Assembly: GCA_021738105.1 (NCBI GenBank)
Contig: JAIPCS010000012.1
Location: forward strand, 1 to 27,496
Reading direction: 5' to 3'
Source: Sulfuritalea sp.
GTDB lineage: Bacteria; Pseudomonadota; Gammaproteobacteria; Burkholderiales; Rhodocyclaceae
DNA length: 27,496 nt
Every line of letters begins with the position of its first letter. The first letter of the stretch is position 1. The notes under the pieces were generated by a model. The model had not been told where the DNA came from and ran no database searches. It saw only the letters and a list, made by a program, of their open reading frames with translations. Below, in pieces: positions 17,009-26,562 of this stretch. The position numbers and the translations under genes are program-made.

Positions 17009-19396
17009 ATGCAATTTTCTGAATCCTGGCTTCGTAGTCTGTGCAATCCATCCCTTTCGAGCGATGAGCTTTGTCATCTGCTGACCATGGCTGGTCTCGA
17101 AGTCGAAGAAGTTCAACCGGTCGCGCCTGAGTTTTCAGGCGTTGTAGTCGCAAAAGTACTTTCTGTCGAAAAACACCCAAACGCGGACAAGCTGAATGTT
17201 TGTCGCGTTGACGCGGGTCGACAGGTATCCGAAGATAATCTGCAAATTGTCTGCGGCGCCCCTAATGTCGCTGTCGGCATGAAGGTCCCTTGTGCACTGG
17301 TAGGTGCCACCCTGCCTGGTATGCAGATCAAAAAGGCGAAAGTCAGGGGTACCGAGAGCTTCGGGATGTTGTGCTCGTCCCGCGAGTTGGGACTTTCAGA
17401 CGACCATGGCGGGCTGTTGGCATTGTCGGAAGATGCGCCCATCGGCGGCGACATCCGGAGCTATCTCGATCTCGACGACCGTCTGATTACTCTCAAGCTG
17501 ACACCCAATCGTGCGGATTGCCTTTCGCTTAAGGGCATTGCCCGAGAGTTGTCTGCGTTGACTGGAGCCCGGTTGGAACAGCCAGAAATAGAGCCTGTTG
17601 CTGCGGTGATTCAGGATCAACGTCAGATATTGCTGGACGCGCCTGACGCCTGTTCGCGCTACTGCGGTCGAATTGTGAGAGGCCTCGATGCGCGGGCACC
17701 GACGCCGGAATGGATCAGACGCCGCATTGAGCGCAGCGGAATTCGTTCGATCTCGGCGCTGGTCGACGTGACCAACTATGTAATGCTCGAATTGGGTCAG
17801 CCGCTTCATGCCTTCGACAACACCAAGCTAAGCGGCTCTATCCATGTTCGCTACCCTGCTGCGGGTGAGAAACTGCTGCTTCTGAACGAGCAAACCGTCG
17901 AACCGGAGTTGAATACGGCATTGATTGCAGATGATGTTCGTGCGTTGGCGATGGCCGGGATCATGGGTGGTGAGAATTCCGGTATTACTGACGCAACGAC
18001 GGATTTGTTTCTTGAGGGTGCTTTCTTTCCCCCTGCGGCGGTCGCAGGCAAGGCGCGCAGTTTCGGATTTTCATCGGATGCGTCCCATCGGTACGAACGC
18101 GGTGTCGACTTCGAGCTTGCACGAGATGCAATTGAGCGGGCGACACAATTGATTGTGGAAATCTGTGGTGGGCAGCCAGGACCGATCGTCGAAGCGGTTT
18201 CCAGTTCCCATCTGCCTGAACGCAAGCCAGTCAGGCTTCGCAGTGACAGGGCTGCAAAGGTGCTCGGGATTGATCTGACCGCGGATCGTATTGAAAAGAT
18301 TCTCAAGGGACTGGGGCTCTCTGTTGCGCGACAGGGCGACAACTTTTTTGTTACGCCACCCAGCTTTCGATTTGATATAGAAATCGAGGAAGACCTGATT
18401 GAGGAATTAGCCCGGGTTTACGGCTACGACAATATACCTTCGCCTCCACCGGTGGCGCAGATGTCGATGATGCCAGTCACTGAAACCACCCGTACTCCGA
18501 TGGCTTTACGCCGTCTGGTTGCTGCGCGCGACTATCATGAAGTGGTCACCTTCAGTTTTGTCGAAGCTGCCTGGGAAGCGGATTTTGCTGCAAACATGAC
18601 CCCCATCGCATTAGCCAATCCGATCGCCAGCCAGATCGGCGTCATGAGATCTTCCTTGATCGGTGGCCTGATTGGTACGCTGGTAGCGAATCGCCGGCGG
18701 CAGGCAGAGCGTGTTCGCGTTTTCGAGATCGGTCGTTGTTTCCAGCGTGACTCGACTTCCGGTCCGGTCACGGGTTTCTATCAACCCATGCGACTAGCCG
18801 GCATGGCCTCCGGTTCGGCCCTGCCTGAGCAATGGGGTGCGTCGGCGACTCGCGTTGATTTCTATGATGTCAAAGCTGATGTCGAGGCATTGTTTGCGCC
18901 GCGTCTGCTGGAGTTCGTCAAATCCGAGCATCCTTCGATGCATCCAGGGCGCTGCGCCACTGTCAGTCTGGAAGGTCGATCGGTCGGAGTGCTCGGAGAA
19001 CTTCACCCGCGCTGGTTGCAGAAGTATGAGCTTGGCACTGCTCCTGTTGTCTTCGAGTTGGAATTGGAAGACCTGATGATGACATCGGTGCCAGGCTACA
19101 CAGAGGTTTCCCGCTTTCCTGCAGTGATTCGTGATCTGGCTCTCGTCGTTCCCAAGAGCCAGACGCTGGCGCCGCTTCTGGCTGCCTTGCAAGCTGCTTC
19201 CCCAGCCAACGTCAGGGATGTTGTTTTGTTTGACGTGTATCAGGGCAAAGGGTTGCCGGAAAATGAAAAGAGCCTTGCCTTTCGTATAGTTATGCAAGAT
19301 ACCCAACGTACTCTCGAGGAAGCTGAAGTCGAGGCGATGGTCGCAGATTTGCTTGCGATTGCTATCCGTGACTTCAATGCGTCCTTGAGGACTTAA
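17009..19396 (+). CDS. pheT: Phenylalanine--tRNA ligase beta subunit
   Basis: The 795-residue partner of PheS binds tRNA-Phe and edits Tyr-tRNA-Phe. Visible are an N-terminal domain opening [16 protein letters not shown], an EMAP-like tRNA-binding domain (~39-150, [18 protein letters not shown]), the B3/B4 editing region (~210-375, [19 protein letters not shown]), the B5 domain (~400-475), the class II-like core and a C-terminal FDX-ACB anticodon-binding domain (from ~700, [15 protein letters not shown]). Length equals the E. coli protein (795). Its ATG is separated from the pheS stop by one base and lacks its own clear ribosome-binding site, which suggests translational coupling. Confidence 0.98.
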   Translation: MQFSESWLRSLCNPSLSSDELCHLLTMAGLEVEEVQPVAPEFSGVVVAKVLSVEKHPNADKLNVCRVDAGRQVSEDNLQIVCGAPNVAVGMKVPCALVGATLPGMQIKKAKVRGTESFGMLCSSRELGLSDDHGGLLALSEDAPIGGDIRSYLDLDDRLITLKLTPNRADCLSLKGIARELSALTGARLEQPEIEPVAAVIQDQRQILLDAPDACSRYCGRIVRGLDARAPTPEWIRRRIERSGIRSISALVDVTNYVMLELGQPLHAFDNTKLSGSIHVRYPAAGEKLLLLNEQTVEPELNTALIADDVRALAMAGIMGGENSGITDATTDLFLEGAFFPPAAVAGKARSFGFSSDASHRYERGVDFELARDAIERATQLIVEICGGQPGPIVEAVSSSHLPERKPVRLRSDRAAKVLGIDLTADRIEKILKGLGLSVARQGDNFFVTPPSFRFDIEIEEDLIEELARVYGYDNIPSPPPVAQMSMMPVTETTRTPMALRRLVAARDYHEVVTFSFVEAAWEADFAANMTPIALANPIASQIGVMRSSLIGGLIGTLVANRRRQAERVRVFEIGRCFQRDSTSGPVTGFYQPMRLAGMASGSALPEQWGASATRVDFYDVKADVEALFAPRLLEFVKSEHPSMHPGRCATVSLEGRSVGVLGELHPRWLQKYELGTAPVVFELELEDLMMTSVPGYTEVSRFPAVIRDLALVVPKSQTLAPLLAALQAASPANVRDVVLFDVYQGKGLPENEKSLAFRIVMQDTQRTLEEAEVEAMVADLLAIAIRDFNASLRT

Positions 19397-19412
19397 TGCT
19401 GCTGGAGCTGCT

Positions 19413-19718
19413 ATGACACTGACCAAGGCGGAACTCGCTGATTTGCTGTTCGAAAAGGTTGGCCTCAATAAACGTGAAGCCAAAGACATGGTTGAAGCCT
19501 TTTTTGACGAGGTACGACTTGCCCTTGAGAAGGGGGACAGTGTCAAACTCTCAGGATTCGGAAACTTTCAGTTGCGCGAGAAGCCGCAACGTCCTGGACG
19601 GAATCCTAAAACTGGTGAGGAAATTCCGATTACCGCTCGCCGAGTTGTCACCTTCCACGCCAGCCAGAAGCTCAAGGCGGCGGTAGAGGCTTTCCCGCGT
19701 GGCAGCACCCAGCAATAA
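19413..19718 (+). CDS. ihfA: Integration host factor alpha subunit
   Basis: The 101-residue DNA-bending protein pairs with IhfB. The start [24 protein letters not shown], split here only as a quoted motif of the HU/IHF helix pair, is followed by [13 protein letters not shown] and the [10 protein letters not shown] beta-arm with the intercalating Pro, then [23 protein letters not shown] distinguishes IHF-alpha from HU. It sits 16 bases after pheT, as in most beta- and gammaproteobacteria, and overlaps the next gene by 20 bases. Confidence 0.97.
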   Translation: MTLTKAELADLLFEKVGLNKREAKDMVEAFFDEVRLALEKGDSVKLSGFGNFQLREKPQRPGRNPKTGEEIPITARRVVTFHASQKLKAAVEAFPRGSTQQ

Positions 19719-20070
19719 CAGGGAAGAACTTCCTCCGATTCCCGCCAAGCGCTACTTCACAATTGGTGAAGTCAGCGAGTTGTGCGGTGTCAAACCGCAC
19801 GTACTACGCTATTGGGAGCAGGAGTTTACGCAACTGCGACCCGTCAAACGGCGTGGAAATCGGCGCTACTATCAACACCACGAAGTTCTGCTGGTCCGGC
19901 GAATTCGCGAACTGTTGTATCAGGAAGGTTTCACCATCAGCGGTGCGCGCAACCGACTTGAAGACGGGCCGGGCAAGCTTCATGATGCACCAGAGACTTT
20001 ACGCGATGGAGGCCAGGCTTCGTTGCGTGCTGAACTTCGATCCATTATCGAGTTTTTGCGGGCTGCCTGA
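19699..20070 (+). CDS. MerR-family transcriptional regulator
   Basis: The 123-residue protein has a MerR-type winged helix-turn-helix at about residues 18-85 ([53 protein letters not shown]). The short C-terminal tail lacks the Cys pair of metal-sensing MerR proteins, so the effector is unknown. The GTG at 19699 lies within the 3' end of ihfA, giving a 20-base overlap and probable coupling. A merR-like gene of this kind regularly follows ihfA in proteobacteria and is one of the poorly studied members of the family. tRNA-Pro follows 72 bases later. Confidence 0.92.
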   Translation: MAAPSNNREELPPIPAKRYFTIGEVSELCGVKPHVLRYWEQEFTQLRPVKRRGNRRYYQHHEVLLVRRIRELLYQEGFTISGARNRLEDGPGKLHDAPETLRDGGQASLRAELRSIIEFLRAA

Positions 20071-20092
20071 AACTCCTAAAGGTCGCGGAATT

Positions 20093-20106
20093 CCCTGCAT
20101 GCAGGG
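20093..20106. repeat. Perfect 14-bp palindrome upstream of tRNA-Pro
   Basis: CCCTGCATGCAGGG is a perfect palindrome 21 bases before the -10 box of tRNA-Pro. It could be a dimeric protein site near the -35 region or, in RNA from the merR-like gene, a small hairpin. No function is proven. Confidence 0.6.
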
Positions 20107-20127
20107 CGTTTGCGGTGGTTTCCTTGT

Positions 20128-20133
20128 TATAAT
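20128..20133 (+). promoter_or_regulatory. -10 box of tRNA-Pro
   Basis: TATAAT ends nine bases before the tRNA-Pro gene. The upstream 16-18 bp position holds no good -35 hexamer. The palindrome at 20093-20106 covers part of that position. Confidence 0.65.
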
Positions 20134-20142
20134 TCGGCCTGT

Positions 20143-20219
20143 CGGGGCGTGGCGCAGCCTGGTAGCGCACTTGCATGGGGTGCAAGGGGTCGAAGGTTCG
20201 AATCCTTTCGCCCCGACCA
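20143..20219 (+). tRNA. tRNA-Pro (anticodon GGG)
   Basis: A 77-base cloverleaf: acceptor CGGGGCG pairs with CGCCCCG, the D arm reads GCGCAGCCTGGTAGCGC, the anticodon stem CTTGC/GCAAG holds ATGGGGT with GGG at 20177-20179, and the T arm GAAGG/CCTTT holds TTCGAAT. CCA is encoded. The C1-G72 pair is the proline-tRNA identity feature of bacteria. Confidence 0.97.
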
Positions 20220-20227
20220 GAAATACC

Positions 20228-20268
20228 AAAGCCGTTAGTGAGATCAAGCACTAACGGCTTTATTTTTT
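20228..20268 (+). terminator. Intrinsic terminator after tRNA-Pro
   Basis: A perfect 13-bp stem (AAAGCCGTTAGTG 20228-20240 with CACTAACGGCTTT 20249-20261) with an 8-base loop is followed by ATTTTTT. It lies nine bases after the tRNA. Confidence 0.93.
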
Positions 20269-20317
20269 ACATCGGTGCCTTTTTGGGTAGCCGCGTTTTC
20301 GGGAGCAACATCTATTT

Positions 20318-20548
20318 ATGACAAGTTCAACGAAATATTGCTATCACTGCGGGGCGCATCATCCCATTGGGGAAATGCGGCAAATTGAAACCAAGGCCGG
20401 CAAGCGCTGGCGTTGCATTCGCAGCATTCAGGCGACTCGGAAAACGCCTGAGGCGCGTGATGCCTTCGGTCGCGGCGTATCCGAGATGAATTCGGCGAAA
20501 GCCCGCAGCCAGTCCAGACTCATTGCCGAGGCGCGACTGGACAAGTGA
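20318..20548 (+). CDS. Small basic protein with CxxC motif, unrecognised
   Basis: I do not recognise the family. The 76 residues begin MTSSTKYCYHCGAHHPIGEM: Cys8 and Cys11 with His14 and His15, plus Cys33 in RWRCI, could bind one zinc ion as a minimal zinc ribbon. The rest is basic and rich in Arg and Lys (KARSQSRLIAEARLDK at the end), compatible with nucleic-acid or ribosome binding, but this is inference. There is no signal peptide. The nearest purine-rich stretch, GGGAG at 20301-20305, is 12 bases from the ATG, longer than ideal. It stands alone after the tRNA-Pro terminator. Confidence 0.7.
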   Translation: MTSSTKYCYHCGAHHPIGEMRQIETKAGKRWRCIRSIQATRKTPEARDAFGRGVSEMNSAKARSQSRLIAEARLDK

Positions 20549-20715
20549 CGATAATTTCCTTTAGTGGGAGATTTTGGCCGGGCGCTGACGTAAATACTGC
20601 TCTGAAACAGAAGTGAAGTCGAAACAAAAGGGGATTCCCCGCCAACTTCAGGATTACAGCATGGCGATCCAGGGTGCAGCATGTTGAAAAACCTGAACCG
20701 CGAGAGGAAACACCA

Positions 20716-20934
20716 ATGCGCATCGAATCCGTTGAACTAGTGGCACTCCCCGACGCACCGGCCTGGCAGGAAAAGGTCTACAGAGCACACCTGGATACCG
20801 GCGAAGACATGGACTTGTTCCAGCAGCACTGGGACGTGCCACTGCCTCCGGAAAGTCTGGTTGGGTTGACTGTCGAGGAGGCCAGGAAAACACGCAACGA
20901 GCGCATGTTTGCGATAGCCTCCGGAAATCACTGA
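20716..20934 (+). CDS. Unrecognised 72-aa acidic protein
   Basis: No family recognised. ATG 20716 is preferred to the ATG at 20674 because GAGAGGAAA lies about 7-9 bases before it. The 72 residues start MRIESVELVALPDAPAWQEK and include a DLFQQHW segment and LTVEEARKTRNERMF, a short helix. It has many Glu and Asp, no Cys, no signal peptide and no membrane span, so a small soluble cytoplasmic protein is likely. It lies 167 bp after the CxxC gene and faces the GNAT-like gene. Confidence 0.6.
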   Translation: MRIESVELVALPDAPAWQEKVYRAHLDTGEDMDLFQQHWDVPLPPESLVGLTVEEARKTRNERMFAIASGNH

Positions 20935-21027
20935 CCGAATCCCAAACCTTGTCCATCAATACCCGCTTGTGGGGCTTCGGGCGTCAAGTCCGGTACGAAG
21001 CACGCGGGCACTTTGGTCAGGATCTAT

Positions 21028-22164
21028 TCAAGCAGGAAGTTTGAATGGAAGATGGGCTGTCGTTTCGGCTTCATAATCTTGCATAGCCGAGTCTTCGCGC
21101 AATAGAAAATCCGCAACAGCGCGACGCATTTCCGGATGGGCGATCCAGAACGAAGACCACGTCGCGACGGGTTCGAAGCCGCGGGCGAGTTTGTGTTCAC
21201 CTTGTGCTCCCGGTTCGAAGCCTTGTAAACCATTCCGAATGCAATACTCGATACCCTGGTAGTAACAGAGTTCGAAATGCAGACCGGGAATGTCGGTTGA
21301 CGCACCCCAATGACGTCCGAACAGCGTTTCGGCATCGCGGTAGCAAATGGCTGAGGCCACCGGAGTTTTGTCGCGAAAGGCGATAAATACCACCAGACGC
21401 TTACCCAGCAGGGCACCCACTTCAATAAAAAACTCCACGGGGAATGCGGGATGATTTCCGTAACGGGCGAAGGTGTCACGATATTGACGATGAATGATGT
21501 GCCAGAGCTGCGCATCGATTTCATTGCCGTGCAGGACTTCCAGTCTCAATCCTGATTCGCTTACCAGACGTCGCTCACGCTTGAGCTTTTTGCGCTTGTC
21601 AGCCGTAAAGCCAGCGAGAAAGTCATCAAAGTCGCGATAGCCTCGATTGAACCAGTGGAACTGCACGCCACGCCTCATCAGCAGGCCCGCCCCAGCCAGT
21701 TGTGCCCGATCACGCTCTTCCACAAACAGGCACTGCCACGAGGATGCGCCGAACTGGTGCGCTGTCTCTTTAGCCGCTTCGACCAGGTAGCTCACTACCG
21801 GTTCGCGCTCGATTCCGGTTTGTACCAGCAGGCGCGGACCGGGTGACGGCGTGTAGGGTATGCCGCTGACCAGCTTCGGATAGTAGTTCAACCCGGCGCG
21901 CTGCCAGGCGGATGCCCAGTTCCAATCCCTGGAGAAATCGCCGAAGGAGTGGGTGCGCAAATAGAGTGGCAACAGGCCGCGCAGTTGGTTGCCGTCATAT
22001 AGCGCCAGGTGCTGTGCCTGCCAGCCCATCGCCGTCCCACCAGCGCCGACTTTTTCGGCAGTGCCGAGAAAGACCCGGCTGACGAAGGGATCGTCACCGT
22101 GTTCCAGTTGTGCCCAGTCGGATTCGGGGATATTCGAGGCGGACTCGTGCAGGACTATTTTCAT
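21028..22164 (-). CDS. GNAT-like acyltransferase family protein (DUF482/COG3146 type)
   Basis: The 378-residue protein matches what I know of the COG3146/DUF482 family, a FemAB/GNAT-like group widespread in proteobacteria with no settled substrate. Visible are an N-terminal half with LPLYLRTHSFGDFSRDWNW and YYPKLVSGIPYTPSPGPR, a basic KRKKLKRERR stretch (residues ~190-200), and a C-terminal half with FRDKTPVASAICYRD, FGRHWGAS and LHFELCYYQGIEYCI, followed by GFEPGAQGEHKLARGFEP, a conserved family block. No signal peptide is seen, so it is probably cytoplasmic. ATG 22164 has GGA about 11 bases upstream. It is divergent from surE. Confidence 0.85.
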   Translation of the reverse strand: MKIVLHESASNIPESDWAQLEHGDDPFVSRVFLGTAEKVGAGGTAMGWQAQHLALYDGNQLRGLLPLYLRTHSFGDFSRDWNWASAWQRAGLNYYPKLVSGIPYTPSPGPRLLVQTGIEREPVVSYLVEAAKETAHQFGASSWQCLFVEERDRAQLAGAGLLMRRGVQFHWFNRGYRDFDDFLAGFTADKRKKLKRERRLVSESGLRLEVLHGNEIDAQLWHIIHRQYRDTFARYGNHPAFPVEFFIEVGALLGKRLVVFIAFRDKTPVASAICYRDAETLFGRHWGASTDIPGLHFELCYYQGIEYCIRNGLQGFEPGAQGEHKLARGFEPVATWSSFWIAHPEMRRAVADFLLREDSAMQDYEAETTAHLPFKLPA

Positions 22165-22316
22165 TATGCGTAATCCTACCTTGTGGCTGGCGGCTTGCTC
22201 TGACTTGTCAAAGAAAGCGGGGTGACGGCTTAGTCCCGTTCTGTTCAGGTCATCGGTGGCGGGTCACGATGGGCTAAAATATGTTCCAGATTTTTGATTC
22301 CCTGGCTCCGACTCCC

Positions 22317-23066
22317 ATGCGTATCCTGCTCAGTAACGATGACGGCTATTTCGCGCCGGGACTCACCCAACTTGCGACCAGCCTTGCCGACCTTGGCGAT
22401 ATCACCGTAGTGGCGCCCGAACGCAACCGCAGCGGGGCGAGCAACTCACTTACACTTGACCGGCCACTCTATTTGCGCCACGCGGCGAATGGTTTCATGT
22501 TTGTTAGTGGCACGCCCACTGATTGTGTCCATCTGGCGGTGACCGGCGCGCTTGAGCATCAGGTGGATATGGTGGTATCGGGAATCAATCTTGGTGCCAA
22601 CATGGGTGACGACACGATATATTCAGGTACGGTGGCGGCCGCTACCGAGGGATATCTGCTCGGGTTGCCGGCGATTGCAATCTCGCTCAACAGCTACGAA
22701 GGAAAGCATTTCGCAACAGCAGGGCGCGTAGCCCACGAATTGGTTCAGCGTTTCATCCAGTCGCCGTTTGCAGAACCGGTACTGTTGAATGTCAATGTAC
22801 CGGACATTCCCTATGAGGATCTGCTCGGCGTCAAGGTTACGCGACTGGGCCGTCGCCACAAGGCAGAGCCGGCGGTGAAGTCAATCAGCCCGCGCGGTGA
22901 AACCGTGTACTGGATCGGTGCCGCCGGGCCGGCCGCTGATGCGGGAGAAGGCACGGATTTTCATGCGGTTGAAAATAATTGGGTGTCTGTTACGCCATTG
23001 CAAATTGATCTTACGCATTCGGAACAGGTTGCCAACGTGCGAAGCTGGCTCCATCCAAACACGTGA
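22317..23066 (+). CDS. surE: 5'/3'-nucleotidase SurE
   Basis: SurE is a divalent-metal nucleotidase needed in stationary phase. ATG 22317 gives the family start [15 protein letters not shown]; the in-frame ATG at 22281 adds 12 residues and directly follows TAAAAT (22275-22280), which is better read as a -10 box. Metal site residues are visible: Asp8 and Asp9 in NDDG, Ser in NRSGASNS and Asn in [19 protein letters not shown]. The 249 residues match the family. Its stop overlaps the next gene as GTGA, so surE and pcm are translationally coupled. No clear Shine-Dalgarno sequence precedes 22317. Confidence 0.95.
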   Translation: MRILLSNDDGYFAPGLTQLATSLADLGDITVVAPERNRSGASNSLTLDRPLYLRHAANGFMFVSGTPTDCVHLAVTGALEHQVDMVVSGINLGANMGDDTIYSGTVAAATEGYLLGLPAIAISLNSYEGKHFATAGRVAHELVQRFIQSPFAEPVLLNVNVPDIPYEDLLGVKVTRLGRRHKAEPAVKSISPRGETVYWIGAAGPAADAGEGTDFHAVENNWVSVTPLQIDLTHSEQVANVRSWLHPNT

Positions 23067-23722
23067 ATTCCGCGACGCTCACCGGTATCGGAATGACGTC
23101 ACAGCGCACCCGTGCGCGCATGGTCGAACGTCTGCGAGAGCAGGGAATCCGCGATGCTCGCGTATTGCACGCGATGGGAGTGGTGCCACGGCACATTTTT
23201 ATCGAGCAGGCCCTGGCTAACAGAGCCTACGATGACACGGCCTTGCCCCTGGGTTTTGGTCAAACCATATCCCAGCCCTATGTCGTGGCGCGCATGATCG
23301 AACTATTGATTGAAGGTCGTGAGTTGGGCAAGACGCTCGAGATTGGCGCGGGTTGCGGATATCAGGCAGCAATACTAGGCGTGCTGTCAAAGCAGGTATT
23401 TGCTGTGGAACGTATCGCTCCGCTGTTGGACCGGGCGCGGGACAAGCTGCGGCAGCTAAAGCTGTCGCATATTCGTCTCAAGCACGCGGATGGCAATCTT
23501 GGGCTGCGCGAAGCCGCACCATTTGATACCATCATTCTGGCTGCTGCAGCGTCCCAAACACCTCAGGCATTGCTGACTCAATTGGCGCCCGGTGGGCGGC
23601 TGGTGATGCCGTTAGGGAGCGCTGAACAGGTGATCAATCTTATTGAACACACTGACCGTGGCTTTGTCGAAACACGTTTTGATGCGGTGCGCTTTGTGCC
23701 GCTACTGCCGGGAGTGGAATGA
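23063..23722 (+). CDS. pcm: Protein-L-isoaspartate O-methyltransferase
   Basis: The enzyme uses S-adenosylmethionine to methylate L-isoaspartyl residues of aged proteins and start their repair. The 219 residues include [33 protein letters not shown] (substrate loop) and the SAM motif [14 protein letters not shown], then [14 protein letters not shown] take the GTG at 23063 because its GTGA overlap with the surE stop is typical coupling; ATG 23093 would start ten residues later and is a fair alternative. The 3' end overlaps nlpD as ATGA. Confidence 0.95.
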   Translation: MNSATLTGIGMTSQRTRARMVERLREQGIRDARVLHAMGVVPRHIFIEQALANRAYDDTALPLGFGQTISQPYVVARMIELLIEGRELGKTLEIGAGCGYQAAILGVLSKQVFAVERIAPLLDRARDKLRQLKLSHIRLKHADGNLGLREAAPFDTIILAAAASQTPQALLTQLAPGGRLVMPLGSAEQVINLIEHTDRGFVETRFDAVRFVPLLPGVE

Positions 23723-24615
23723 ACGCTGCGCGCCTGATCCTTGTTTTACTGCTGCTGATGCTGGGCGGCTGTGCCAGCAACGTGTCGGCACCTGTGGTGG
23801 ATCGAGTGGTCGTATCGCCATCGGTCAAGCCTGAAGCGACTGCGCCACGTGCCGATTACCACACCGTAAAAAAAGGTGAAACGCTTTACAGCATTTCGCT
23901 GGATCATGGCTACGATCACAAGGATGTTGCCGCTTGGAACAAGCTTGACAACCCCAATGTGCTGAAGATTGGGCAACAACTGCGCGTCGTACCGCCGGAA
24001 GATGGCGCTCCGGTTGCGGTGGTGAAACCGGTGAAGTCGAGTGCGCCTGTTGAAGTCAAGTCTGCCGCAGTGTCCGCTCCAGTCAATACGGGAAGCTTGA
24101 AGCGTGAACCCAAAGGCGGCAAGCTCGCCTATTCCGAAGAAGCACTGAACGTTGCCCGCCAACGAACTCAGGCTGGGACACCCGCTGAGGCCAAAACCGA
24201 GGTCAAAACGGATAATTCGGCTACAGAAAAACCTGTCACCGCAACGGACGATGTAGAGTGGATCTGGCCCGCCAATGGCAAACTGATTGCTCCTTTCTCA
24301 GAGGGAGGAAGCAAGGGACTTGATATCGCTGGTCAGGCAGGGGATCCGGTTGTCGCGGCATCCGGGGGGGTTGTTTCATACGCGGGAGCCGGTTTGCGCG
24401 GGTATGGAAATCTGGTGGTGCTGCGTCATAACGCCAGCTTTCTTTCGGTATATGCCCACAATAGCAAGATATTGGTCAAGGAAAAACAAACCGTGACAAA
24501 AGGCCAGAAAATTGCAGAAATGGGTAGTACAGATGCCGAGAGCCCGCGTTTGCACTTCGAGATTCGACGGCAGGGCAAACCAGCCGATCCGCAGAAGTAT
24601 TTACCTGCGCGCTGA
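23719..24615 (+). CDS. nlpD: NlpD-like lipoprotein, amidase activator with LysM and degenerate M23 domain
   Basis: The 298-residue protein has a lipoprotein signal with lipobox LGGC (Cys18), a LysM peptidoglycan-binding domain (~47-91, [19 protein letters not shown]), a Pro/Ala/Lys-rich linker and a C-terminal M23/LytM domain (~180-295). The first metal ligand of active M23 enzymes (His in HxGxD) is replaced: the sequence reads SKGLDIAG, while VYAHN and LHFEIR keep their His. As in E. coli NlpD, it is therefore probably not an endopeptidase but an activator of an AmiC-type amidase in daughter-cell separation. The ATG overlaps the pcm stop as ATGA. In enterobacteria the main rpoS promoter lies inside nlpD; I could not fix one here. 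Confidence 0.95.
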   Translation: MNAARLILVLLLLMLGGCASNVSAPVVDRVVVSPSVKPEATAPRADYHTVKKGETLYSISLDHGYDHKDVAAWNKLDNPNVLKIGQQLRVVPPEDGAPVAVVKPVKSSAPVEVKSAAVSAPVNTGSLKREPKGGKLAYSEEALNVARQRTQAGTPAEAKTEVKTDNSATEKPVTATDDVEWIWPANGKLIAPFSEGGSKGLDIAGQAGDPVVAASGGVVSYAGAGLRGYGNLVVLRHNASFLSVYAHNSKILVKEKQTVTKGQKIAEMGSTDAESPRLHFEIRRQGKPADPQKYLPAR

Positions 24616-24621
24616 TCGGTC

Positions 24622-25536
24622 ATGGGTGAATACGCAGGTTCTTCAGAGCGAGAAAGAGCCGAACCGGTCGAGGACTCCTTCGAGTCTGGATTCATCGAAG
24701 ACATCACCCAGATCTATTTGCACGAAATCGGTGCCACGCCGCTGCTGACGGCAGCCGAGGAGCTTGGCCTTTCGCGCGCATCGCGGGCGGGCGACTTTGC
24801 CGCTCGCCAACACATGATAGAGGCCAACTTGCGATTGGTAGTCAGCATCGCAAGGCATTACCAGCATCGCGGGCTTCCACTCGACGACTTGATCGAGGAA
24901 GGAAATCTTGGTCTGATTCACGCATTGGAAAAGTTTGACCCCGAGCGCGGGTTTCGCTTTTCGACTTACGCAACATGGTGGATACGTCAGAACGTTGAGC
25001 GCGCGATCATGAATCAATCGCGAACGGTGCGCCTTCCCATCTACGTGATCAAGGAACTCAATATCGTTCTGCGCGCAATGCGCAAGCTTGATCGGAATCG
25101 AGGTGTGCAGAACGATGCTTCAAGTGCCATGCTCGAAGATGTGGCGCATTTGCTGGGACGTTCTGTCGACGAAATACGCGCTTTGCTGGCCCTCAACGAA
25201 CGGTCTACCTCTCTTGATTCGCCACTCGAGATTGATCCCGGGTTGTCGGTGTCCGACGCGATCGCTGATGACTCGGCCGAAGATCCTGCTGCACATCTTG
25301 CTCAGCAAGAGGCTGAGGAATTGGTGGCCGATTGGGTGACGCAGCTTACCGAGCGCCAGCGTCTGGTGGTCGAGCGGCGCTACGGTCTGGGTGGCCATGA
25401 ACCGGCGACGCTGGATGCTATCGCGAACGATCTGGGTTTGACGCGGGAACGGGTCAGGCAGATTCAAATGGAGGCTCTGTCAAAGCTTCGTAAGCGCATC
25501 GCGCGTGACGGTCTGACTTCCGACACACTACTTTGA
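24622..25536 (+). CDS. rpoS: RNA polymerase sigma factor RpoS
   Basis: The general stress and stationary-phase sigma factor. The 304 residues include region 1.2 ([16 protein letters not shown]), region 2 ([51 protein letters not shown] with the -10 contacts), [14 protein letters not shown] and region 4 ([37 protein letters not shown]). The N-terminal segment is slightly shorter than in E. coli RpoS (330). Position after nlpD separates it from RpoD and RpoH. The start at 24622 is six bases after the nlpD stop and has only a weak ribosome-binding site. The last nine bases overlap the convergent mltB 3' end. Confidence 0.96.
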   Translation: MGEYAGSSERERAEPVEDSFESGFIEDITQIYLHEIGATPLLTAAEELGLSRASRAGDFAARQHMIEANLRLVVSIARHYQHRGLPLDDLIEEGNLGLIHALEKFDPERGFRFSTYATWWIRQNVERAIMNQSRTVRLPIYVIKELNIVLRAMRKLDRNRGVQNDASSAMLEDVAHLLGRSVDEIRALLALNERSTSLDSPLEIDPGLSVSDAIADDSAEDPAAHLAQQEAEELVADWVTQLTERQRLVVERRYGLGGHEPATLDAIANDLGLTRERVRQIQMEALSKLRKRIARDGLTSDTLL

Positions 25537-26562
25537 TTTCTTGAGCGTCGCCGCCAGATCCATGACGGCAGCGGCGTAGAAGCTGCTTCGGTTGTAACGT
25601 GTGATGACGTAAAAGTTGCGGTAACCGAGGCGATACTCGGTTGCCAGTTTGGGTGACACCAGATCGATCAGCGCGGCGGGCCGGTTTGGCAGAGTTGCAA
25701 CTCTATTTCGACGTGTCTTGGCCGTGCCGCCCGGGCGGATTCCGCGGCGTATCGTTTTTTCGAAATGGACACCGGTTTGCTCCATTTCTCGAGGAGTGAG
25801 CCGCGGTTCAATCCCCTCATCGATCAGTGCCTGAATGCCATTGCCTGAGATGGAAATGGTATCGGCGATTGGTGCGCCTCGTTCCCAACCGTGGGCCGCG
25901 AGATAGTTGGCCACACTGCCAATTGCATCCGCGCGACTGGATGTCAGGTCGACGTTTCCATTGCCGTCAACGTCCAATGCAAAACGTCGCTTTGAGGATG
26001 GTAGAAACTGTGGCAATCCGATCGCGCCCGCGTAGGATCCGACGTAGGTCAGTGGATTGCGGTCCTCCTCGCGGGCCAGAAGCAACAATTCTTCAAGTTC
26101 ATGGCGAAAAAGATCTGCCCGTGGCGGATAGTCAAAAGCCAGCGTAGTGAGCGCGGCGAAGGTACCAAAGCGGCCCATGTGCTTGCCATACAGCGTTTCA
26201 ATACCGATGATGGCGGCAATGATCTCGGCAGGGACACCAAAATCTTGCTCGGCGGCGTCAAGTTGTTTTGCGTACACCTGCATAAATTTCCGCCCAGCGG
26301 TGATACGCGCGCGTTCTATGAAGCGCCCTCGATAAGCGTTCCACGACCGTGCGCCCGGATTTTTGGGCGGCATGATGGCCTTGATCACAGCAGGGATGGG
26401 TTCCGTTCGATCAAACAGCGCACCCAAGACCTCAGGTTCAATCCCATGTTTTTCGTACATATCCTGCACAAAAGTCCGGACATCTTCGCGCTTTGCATAG
26501 GTCTCGGCGTGCACGTGCGTGTGCAGCAGTGGCAGGGTCAGCAGCAGGAGCAAGCGAATCAT
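25528..26562 (-). CDS. mltB: Membrane-bound lytic murein transglycosylase B-type, secreted
   Basis: MltB cleaves glycan strands of peptidoglycan with formation of 1,6-anhydro-muramic acid. The 344 residues start with a Sec signal ([17 protein letters not shown], cut near Ala19). There is no lipobox Cys, so the protein is probably soluble in the periplasm and not outer-membrane anchored as in E. coli MltB. The catalytic Glu is Glu122 in [13 protein letters not shown], and the fold-typical blocks [41 protein letters not shown] and [17 protein letters not shown] follow. The start overlaps the upstream tgpA-like stop (ATGA), and the 3' end overlaps rpoS by nine bases. Confidence 0.94.
   Translation of the reverse strand: MIRLLLLLTLPLLHTHVHAETYAKREDVRTFVQDMYEKHGIEPEVLGALFDRTEPIPAVIKAIMPPKNPGARSWNAYRGRFIERARITAGRKFMQVYAKQLDAAEQDFGVPAEIIAAIIGIETLYGKHMGRFGTFAALTTLAFDYPPRADLFRHELEELLLLAREEDRNPLTYVGSYAGAIGLPQFLPSSKRRFALDVDGNGNVDLTSSRADAIGSVANYLAAHGWERGAPIADTISISGNGIQALIDEGIEPRLTPREMEQTGVHFEKTIRRGIRPGGTAKTRRNRVATLPNRPAALIDLVSPKLATEYRLGYRNFYVITRYNRSSFYAAAVMDLAATLKKSK

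Noticed and set aside
20938..21027. Terminator between the convergent 72-aa gene and the GNAT-like gene
   Set aside because: Only short GC-rich complementary pieces are present and no T run follows on either strand.
22040..22055. 16-base inverted match to the repeat after the adhesin
   Set aside because: It lies in a conserved-looking coding stretch (KVGAGGT) and one 16-base match in a window this size can arise by chance.
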